Origin: JAFIEN01 sp051859505
GTDB lineage: Bacteria > Pseudomonadota > Alphaproteobacteria > Rhodobacterales > Rhodobacteraceae
Direction of reading: 5' to 3'
DNA: 64,000 bases
Assembly (NCBI GenBank): GCA_051859505.1
Contig: JBHYFN010000014.1
Location: 1 to 64,000 of the forward strand
This document shows, piece by piece, positions 59,329 to 64,000 of this stretch. The position numbers and the translations under genes were made by a program. How positions within the stretch are numbered: the stretch's first letter is position 1; the number at the start of each line of letters is the position of its first letter. The notes below the pieces were generated by a model. The model was given only the letters and a program-made list of their open reading frames with translations, ran no database searches and was not told the DNA's origin.

Positions 59329-59916
59329 ATGCCCAAGCTCGGGATGGAGCCTATACGCCGTTCGGCGCTGGTGAAAGCCACGATCGACGAGATCGCCGCG
59401 ACCGGCTCGCTCGAGGTGACGGTCGCCCGCATCGCGCGGCGGGCGGGCATGTCGGCGGCGCTGGCGCATCACTATTTCGGCTCGAAGGACCAGATCCTGC
59501 TGGCCGCGATGCGCCATATCCTGCAGCTTTACGGCGCCGAGGTGCGCGAGGCGCTGGCCGCGGCCCCCACCCCCCGCGCCCGGCTCGAGGCGGTGATCGG
59601 GGCCGGTTTCTCGGCCACCAACTTCCGGCCCGAGATCATCGCCGCCTGGCTCAATTTCTACGTCCTCGCGCGCGCCTCGGCCCCGGCCGCCCGGCTGGTG
59701 CGGATCTATCAGGGGCGGCTGCGCGCCAATCTCGCCCATGACCTGCGCCCGCTGATCGGGACCGAGGCGCCAGTCGTGGCCGGCCGCCTGGCCGCGCTGA
59801 TCGACGGGCTTTACCTGCGCGAAACCCTTGGCACCAAGGCCCCCGACGGGGCCGCCGCAACCGCCCATGTCCTTGCCGCGCTCGACCACGAACTCGCGGC
59901 CCTCGGAAAGACCTGA
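59329..59916 (+). CDS. betI: Choline-sensing TetR-family repressor BetI
   Basis: A 195-residue TetR-family regulator. The start MPKLGMEPIRRSALVKATI is characteristic of BetI, followed by the helix-turn-helix (VARIARRAGMSAALAHHYFG, residues about 30-50). In other bacteria BetI represses bet genes and is released by choline. The ATG at 59329 is chosen to match the family. It faces choXWV and lies 116 bases upstream of betA. Confidence 0.93.
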   Translation: MPKLGMEPIRRSALVKATIDEIAATGSLEVTVARIARRAGMSAALAHHYFGSKDQILLAAMRHILQLYGAEVREALAAAPTPRARLEAVIGAGFSATNFRPEIIAAWLNFYVLARASAPAARLVRIYQGRLRANLAHDLRPLIGTEAPVVAGRLAALIDGLYLRETLGTKAPDGAAATAHVLAALDHELAALGKT

Positions 59917-59962
59917 CCCATGACCCTGCCTCCTGACGCAAACCGCAGCACCGGGCGCGCCC

Positions 59963-60006
59963 CCGCGATGTCCCACATCGCGGCCCGAGACTTTTTCAGA
60001 AAGTCT
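59963..60006. repeat. Pair of hairpins between betI and betA
   Basis: Arms CCGCGATGT with a 3-base loop (59963-59983), then arms AGACTTT with a 5-base loop (59988-60006). This is the same two-hairpin format as at 5465 and 19987. It sits within the probable betI-betA transcript. Confidence 0.75.
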
Positions 60007-60032
60007 TGGGCCCGGGCCGGGAGGGGCGCCTG

Positions 60033-61691
60033 ATGGAGGCCGATTACATCATCATCGGCGCCGGCAGCGCCGGTTGCGCCATGGCCTACCGGCTGTCCGA
60101 GGCGGGCAAATCCGTCCTCGTCATCGAATATGGCGGCACCGATATCGGGCCGCTGATCCAGATGCCCGCAGCGCTCTCCTATCCGATGAACATGTCGCTT
60201 TACGACTGGGGCTTTCACACCGAACCCGAACCGCATCTGGGCGGGCGCAGCCTCGCCACCCCGCGCGGCAAGGTGATCGGCGGCTCCTCCAGCATCAACG
60301 GCATGGTCTATGTCCGCGGCCATGCGCGCGACTATGACCACTGGGCCGAACAGGGGGCCTCGGGCTGGGCCTATGCCGACGTGCTTCCCTATTTCAAACG
60401 GATGGAGGACTGGCACCCCGGCCCGCATGGCGGCGATCCCGCCTGGCGCGGGCAGGGCGGTCCCCTCCACGTCACCCGGGGTCCCCGCGACAATCCCCTG
60501 ACGCTCGCCTTTGTCGAGGCCGGCCGGCAGGCGGGCTACCATGTGACCGACGATTACAACGGCCACCAGCAGGAAGGCTTCGGCCCGATGGAGGCCACGA
60601 TCTGGGAAGGCCGCCGCTGGTCCGCCGCCAGCGCCTATCTGCGGCCCGCGCTGAAACGCGTGAACTGCGACCTGATCCAGGCCCTCGCCCGCCGCGTCGT
60701 GATCCGCGAGGGCCGCGCCCGCGGGGTCGAGATCGACCGGGGCAACGGCATCGAATACCTGGCCGCGCGCGAAGAGGTGATCGTCTCGGCCTCCTCGATC
60801 AACTCGCCCAAGCTTTTGATGCTGTCGGGCATCGGCCCCGCCCACCATCTGGCCGAACACGGGATCGAGGTCATCGCCGACCGCCCCGGCGTCGGCCAGA
60901 ACCTGCAGGACCATCTGGAAATGTATGTCCAGATGGAGGCGACCCAGCCGGTCAGCCTCTACGGCTACTGGAACCTCTGGGGCAAAAGCACGGTCGGCGC
61001 GCAATGGATGCTGACGGCGACGGGCCTTGGCGCCTCCAACCAGTTCGAAAGCGCGGGCTTCATCCGATCACGCGCAGGCGTGGATTACCCGGATGTCCAG
61101 TATCACTTCCTGCCCATCGCCGTGCGCTATGACGGCAAGTCGGCGGTCGAGGGGCACGGCTTTCAGGCCCATGTCGGCCCGATGCGCTCGCCCTCGCGGG
61201 GCCATGTCACCCTGCGCTCGGCCGATCACCGCGAGCCGCCGAAGATCCTCTTCAACTACATGTCGCACCCCCAGGACTGGGAGGATTTCCGCGCCTGCAT
61301 CCGCCTCACGCGCGAGATCTTTGCCCAGGAGGCCTTCAAACCCTTCGCCGGCTCCGAGATCCTGCCCGGCGCCGCGCTGCAAAGCGACGACGAGCTGGAC
61401 GATGCGATCCGCGAGCATGTGGAAAGCGCCTATCACCCCTGCGGCACCTGCCGCATGGGCCGGGCCGACGATCCCACGGCGGTGGTGGACCCCGAGACCC
61501 GCGTGATCGGGGTCGAGGGCCTGCGCGTCGCCGACAGCTCGATCTTTCCGCGCGTGACGAACGGCAACCTCAACGGCCCCTCGATCATGACGGGCGAGAA
61601 GGCCTCGGACCACATCCTCGGCCGCACCCCCCTGCCACGCGAGAACGCACTGCCCTGGATCCACCCGGACTGGGAGACCGCGCAGCGGTAG
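60033..61691 (+). CDS. betA: Choline dehydrogenase (GMC oxidoreductase)
   Basis: A 552-residue FAD enzyme oxidising choline to betaine aldehyde, and possibly on to betaine, at the membrane. Features: FAD loop IIGAGSAGCAMAYRL at the N-terminus, GMC signature GKVIGGSSSINGMVYVRG, the second signature around SASSINSPKLLMLSGIGP, and the active-site His in SAYHPCGTCRMG (about 467). GGGAGGGG precedes the ATG at 60033. betB, the usual aldehyde dehydrogenase partner, is absent here. Confidence 0.95.
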   Translation: MEADYIIIGAGSAGCAMAYRLSEAGKSVLVIEYGGTDIGPLIQMPAALSYPMNMSLYDWGFHTEPEPHLGGRSLATPRGKVIGGSSSINGMVYVRGHARDYDHWAEQGASGWAYADVLPYFKRMEDWHPGPHGGDPAWRGQGGPLHVTRGPRDNPLTLAFVEAGRQAGYHVTDDYNGHQQEGFGPMEATIWEGRRWSAASAYLRPALKRVNCDLIQALARRVVIREGRARGVEIDRGNGIEYLAAREEVIVSASSINSPKLLMLSGIGPAHHLAEHGIEVIADRPGVGQNLQDHLEMYVQMEATQPVSLYGYWNLWGKSTVGAQWMLTATGLGASNQFESAGFIRSRAGVDYPDVQYHFLPIAVRYDGKSAVEGHGFQAHVGPMRSPSRGHVTLRSADHREPPKILFNYMSHPQDWEDFRACIRLTREIFAQEAFKPFAGSEILPGAALQSDDELDDAIREHVESAYHPCGTCRMGRADDPTAVVDPETRVIGVEGLRVADSSIFPRVTNGNLNGPSIMTGEKASDHILGRTPLPRENALPWIHPDWETAQR

Positions 61692-61935
61692 TGTTGGGTT
61701 GCTGGTGCGGGGGGGGCTGGGTTGTGAGGGGAGGGGGAGGTGAGCACAGCTCGCTGCAGTTCGCTGCGGGTGTGCGAAATCTATGCGCATTCGCAGCATC
61801 AGCGACTTGGAGGTCGGTGCGTGGTCATTGGCTCCGGCGGTACCTCAATGCCGTCAGTCTCAGGTAGCTGCCGATCCTCGGGCCGTCCGAGTACAGCTCT
61901 GTGCGCGCAGATTGAAAGCAAATGTTACTCTGCAC
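61692..61935. other. 244-base gap between betA and the PIN gene
   Basis: Begins with G-rich DNA (a run of eight G near 61711) and turns to noticeably lower GC after about 61750. No gene is supported. It may hold the 3' border of the acquired segment; no clear attachment-site repeat was found. Confidence 0.4.
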
Positions 61936-62466
61936 CTAAGTGTCGGGTTCGTCAAATAAATTGGGCTCAGCAATACTATTGGGCAATGGGAGTTCCCATG
62001 TGTGGATCACTCTCAGACCGATTAACTTGGCGAAGTGGGTCTGGTTGCTATCGTCGGTGTAGAATATCTCAGCACCGGCAGTCTTGGCGATGATCGAAAT
62101 CTGACGATCATACTTTACCTTCTGCCAGTCCGCTGTGCTGCCGCTCTTCTTGTCGCCGCTCTTGTAAGCCTTTGCACTTTCGATCCCAAGTTCGATTGCC
62201 GCCTTCGCGTCGAAGGGTGCGATCTGCATTGCGGTCGATTCCTTGATCACTGTAATGGCCTTGTTGACGCTTGGCACCGCCATCAGCACTTCCGACAAGC
62301 ACGGGGTCGGGATGAGTATAGTGTCACCTTTAGCGGAGTGTGTGTCGATCATGGCGTCGACCCGCTCCTTCCAGAATTCGACCGGCTGACCGCTCGGTCC
62401 ACTACGTGGCAGGGACTTCGGGTTCAGCAGCAGGGTCAGAAAGGAGTTATCAAGAGCTACAATCAA
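61936..62466 (-). CDS. PIN-domain protein (VapC-like ribonuclease fold)
   Basis: A 176-residue protein with the acidic tetrad of a PIN nuclease: D6 (VALDNSFL), E59 (TPCLSEVLM), D120 (KVKYDRQISIIAK) and D138/D139 (FYTDDSN). PIN proteins cut RNA, often as toxins. It starts with TTG overlapping the stop of the upstream gene (TTGA), and no ATG is available, because D6 must lie near the N-terminus. Base composition is lower in GC than the surrounding genome. It may be a toxin or a maturation nuclease; no typical small VapB antitoxin is present. Confidence 0.75.
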   Translation of the reverse strand: MIVALDNSFLTLLLNPKSLPRSGPSGQPVEFWKERVDAMIDTHSAKGDTILIPTPCLSEVLMAVPSVNKAITVIKESTAMQIAPFDAKAAIELGIESAKAYKSGDKKSGSTADWQKVKYDRQISIIAKTAGAEIFYTDDSNQTHFAKLIGLRVIHTWELPLPNSIAEPNLFDEPDT

Positions 62467-63194
62467 TGAATCAGGCCGCCTCGTTCCTCAATGCGATCGA
62501 TCTCGCCCAGAACATCTTCTGGCCAGTCCATGTCGAGCGCCCGCAACTTGTCGACCGTCTCTCGGAGGCTTCTCTGAACGGGCTGGTAATCGTTGATCGT
62601 TACGTCGTTGACCGTCCAAGCTCCGTCACTCGTGCGCTTCCAGGTTCCGCGCCCGATTATCTGCAGCCGTTCGTCAAGGAACGCCCTCAACTCAATACCC
62701 ATCTTTCTCGGCGCGACACAGAAGACCACGCCGAAGGCGTCTGTGGCGACCCGAAGCTTCACTTCGTCTTTGTAGACAGCAATGTGGTAGACCTCGCCAG
62801 AGAATACGGCCTGGTCGCAGATACTGTAGATCACGTCTTCGTCCGCCCGCGTGCCAGGGAACGGGATGACGTTCGCCCCATCAGGCCCGAAGAACTCTCC
62901 ACTCGTGCCGTCTTCCTGAAGCATGAAGTTGATCTGATCTCGAGCACGGAGCGCGGTCTTGGGTGCGCTGCCGTCTCTGATCTTGAGCAAGCGCTCGTCG
63001 ACCCGCTTCCGTGCTTCGCCGTCTACCGCCAAGCAGGTTCCATGGCTGCTCTCGAATATCTCGACCAAGTGCAAGTGCTCGGGAAGGCCGAGCATTTGCT
63101 TAAGCTGCGCATAATAATCGATCAGACGCCCGAAGGGCATCGTCTCAGGCGTAAAGCCTTCGATCTTGAAGGTGTATCGCGCTTTGTTGGTCAT
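62463..63194 (-). CDS. Hypothetical protein, partner of the PIN protein
   Basis: A 243-residue soluble protein I cannot assign. Its N-terminus (KIEGFTPETMPFGRLIDYYA) resembles island-borne hypothetical proteins I have seen only as unknowns. It has no signal peptide, no membrane helix and no nuclease motif, and appears mixed alpha/beta. GGAGAG precedes the ATG. It shares a 4-base overlap with the PIN gene, so the two proteins are made together. Like its partner it is less GC-rich than its neighbours. Confidence 0.75.
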   Translation of the reverse strand: MTNKARYTFKIEGFTPETMPFGRLIDYYAQLKQMLGLPEHLHLVEIFESSHGTCLAVDGEARKRVDERLLKIRDGSAPKTALRARDQINFMLQEDGTSGEFFGPDGANVIPFPGTRADEDVIYSICDQAVFSGEVYHIAVYKDEVKLRVATDAFGVVFCVAPRKMGIELRAFLDERLQIIGRGTWKRTSDGAWTVNDVTINDYQPVQRSLRETVDKLRALDMDWPEDVLGEIDRIEERGGLIH

Positions 63195-63596
63195 GGTCGC
63201 TCTCCACCGAAGACTGTAGATGTATGACTGTTCCGGGTAAATGAAAGATTGTTGGCCTCCTGCTAACTGCTGCGCCTCTGAGTCCTCACCGCTACTACGG
63301 TGCTACCCGCCCCTTCCTGCTCGCGCTGAAGCCGCAAGTCACCGCTTCCGAGAAACTTGCCCGTGGCTACAGGCTGTGCGTGGCCGACCGCTCAGGGCCG
63401 AACACGCTTCTGCGCTTACGAACAGAGTTGTCTCGTGGCGTTATGCAAGGATGTCGCCGATGGAGCTCCAAGCCACCACAGGCCCTCTTGCCCCTGGCGC
63501 CGAACACACGGGGCGCGTTAACACAGGTTAACAAAAAGTTAACCCTTTCCCCCGTTTCGCCTTGATCCAGCCCGGATCCCTCCTGACATTGACGGA
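63195..63596. other. 402-base gap upstream of the nuclease gene
   Basis: Lower-GC sequence from 63195 to about 63510 without a credible gene; a 96-codon open frame at 63241 is rich in Cys, Arg and Pro, with no domain. The last part holds the TTAA-N7-TTAA motif. The 63195-63250 stretch should contain the promoter of the PIN operon, but no clear hexamers were found. Confidence 0.5.
63518..63543 (+). promoter_or_regulatory. Candidate CtrA-binding site upstream of the nuclease gene
   Basis: Three TTAAC-type half-sites in a row: TTAA at 63518, 63528 and 63539. The last two form TTAA-N7-TTAAC, the CtrA consensus known from Caulobacter and Rhodobacteraceae. It lies 54 bases before the nuclease ATG. 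Binding is inferred from the motif alone. Confidence 0.5.
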
Positions 63597-64000
63597 ATGT
63601 TCAGGCTCCGTTCCAGTCTTGCGATCCTTGCGCTGGCCGTGGTGGCAAGCGGGCTTGCCCTGACCCGGCCCGATGCCTCGGAACCCCTGCCAGAGGTTCT
63701 GACCGGCGTGGTTCAGGTGACGGACGGCGATACGATCCGCCTCGAAGGCCACGCCACCCGAATCCGCCTTCATGGCATCGACGCCCCCGAAGACGGCCAG
63801 ACCTGCACCAACCCCCATGGCACCGTCTGGAACTGCGGCGACTGGGTGACGCTGCAGGTCCGCGCCCGCTATGACGGCGCCACCGCCACCTGCGAGAGGC
63901 GCGATACCGACCGCTACGGCCGGATGGTCGCGGTCTGTTTCGTCGAGGGCCGCGACATCAACGAAGAGATCGTCCGTGCAGGCTGGGCCGTGGCCTATCG
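63597..64000 (+). CDS. Secreted thermonuclease-like (SNase) protein, 3'-truncated
   Basis: Open to the window edge, so only about 134 residues are seen. A signal peptide (LAILALAVVASGLAL) is followed by a staphylococcal-nuclease fold: VVQVTDGDTIRLEG, RIRLHGIDAPE with the catalytic Arg and Glu, and DRYGRMVAVC with the second Arg. Four Cys suggest disulfides in the periplasm. It would cut DNA and RNA outside the cytoplasm. A CtrA-like motif lies upstream. Confidence 0.88.
   Translation, partial: MFRLRSSLAILALAVVASGLALTRPDASEPLPEVLTGVVQVTDGDTIRLEGHATRIRLHGIDAPEDGQTCTNPHGTVWNCGDWVTLQVRARYDGATATCERRDTDRYGRMVAVCFVEGRDINEEIVRAGWAVAY

Noticed and set aside
61936..62466. Ordinary VapBC toxin-antitoxin pair
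   Set aside because: The PIN protein fits VapC loosely, but the upstream partner is 243 residues without a DNA-binding domain, unlike VapB; it is kept as an unknown pair.
63241..63531. 96-codon frame upstream of the nuclease gene
   Set aside because: No ribosome-binding site or domain, and it runs into the CtrA-like motif.

Overview
The window is about 64 kb of high-GC alphaproteobacterial chromosome, most likely from a member of the Rhodobacteraceae (Paracoccus/Rhodobacter/Rhodovulum-like). The basis is the aerobic cobaltochelatase genes cobS and cobT, a J-domain protein next to BolA, a choXWV/betI/betA choline locus, a CtrA-type motif, Rhodobacteraceae-style lipoproteins and overall codon bias. 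The genus cannot be fixed from sequence alone. No rRNA, tRNA, CRISPR array, prophage or complete insertion sequence was seen. Almost all genes are ordinary chromosomal ones, packed tightly and often with stop/start overlaps.

Layout. 0-5.4 kb: a truncated RpiR-type regulator, a flavin monooxygenase, RidA, an SDR oxidoreductase and aminopeptidase P. 5.5-12.5 kb: cobT, an NADPH-FMN reductase, a small membrane protein, cobS, a degenerate ECF sigma/anti-sigma pair, a membrane protein, a J-domain protein and BolA. 12.5-22.6 kb: a DUF4177 protein, gatB, a lytic-transglycosylase lipoprotein, pepN, a tiny DUF2256 zinc-finger protein, a class-I glutamine amidotransferase, a lyxose isomerase-like cupin, kynureninase and an isoprenylcysteine-methyltransferase-like membrane protein. 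22.6-25.8 kb: pntAB transhydrogenase. 25.8-36.3 kb: altronate dehydratase-like enzyme with a divergent GntR regulator, a Tat-exported type II-like sulfide:quinone reductase with a small membrane partner, a 2OG-Fe(II) oxygenase, an epimerase, an alpha/beta hydrolase, parE and a small secreted protein. 36.3-41.1 kb: an RTX/Hint secreted protein with a VHL-like beta domain, a metallopeptidase-like lipoprotein and two c-type cytochromes. 41.3-52.5 kb: lolC/lolD, an Ldh-family dehydrogenase, DUF1007 plus NicO Ni/Co transporter, MATE, DedA, a PfkB kinase, a Tat-exported metallo-beta-lactamase-fold protein, a small zincin and gltX. 52.7-61.7 kb: a secreted MORN-repeat protein, nadE, and the choline uptake/oxidation locus (choXWV divergent from betI-betA). 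61.7-64 kb: a lower-GC island with an unknown protein and a PIN-domain ribonuclease-like protein, then the start of a secreted thermonuclease-like gene.

How genes work together. CobS and CobT are the chelatase partners for cobalt insertion into the corrin ring, and the DUF1007/NicO pair may handle cobalt or nickel. choXWV imports choline or betaine, BetI probably represses through an ATTGA-N4-TCAAT box, and BetA starts oxidation of choline; betB is not in this window. PntAB makes NADPH from the proton gradient.

Notable beyond the gene list: a family of short AT-rich perfect palindromes set in GC-rich DNA at gene ends, a longer composite repeat present three times, many 12-14 bp tandem repeats (some translated), an altered LolD with a 12-base C tract in its coding region, and the two-gene unknown/PIN operon, which is the best candidate for an undescribed system.
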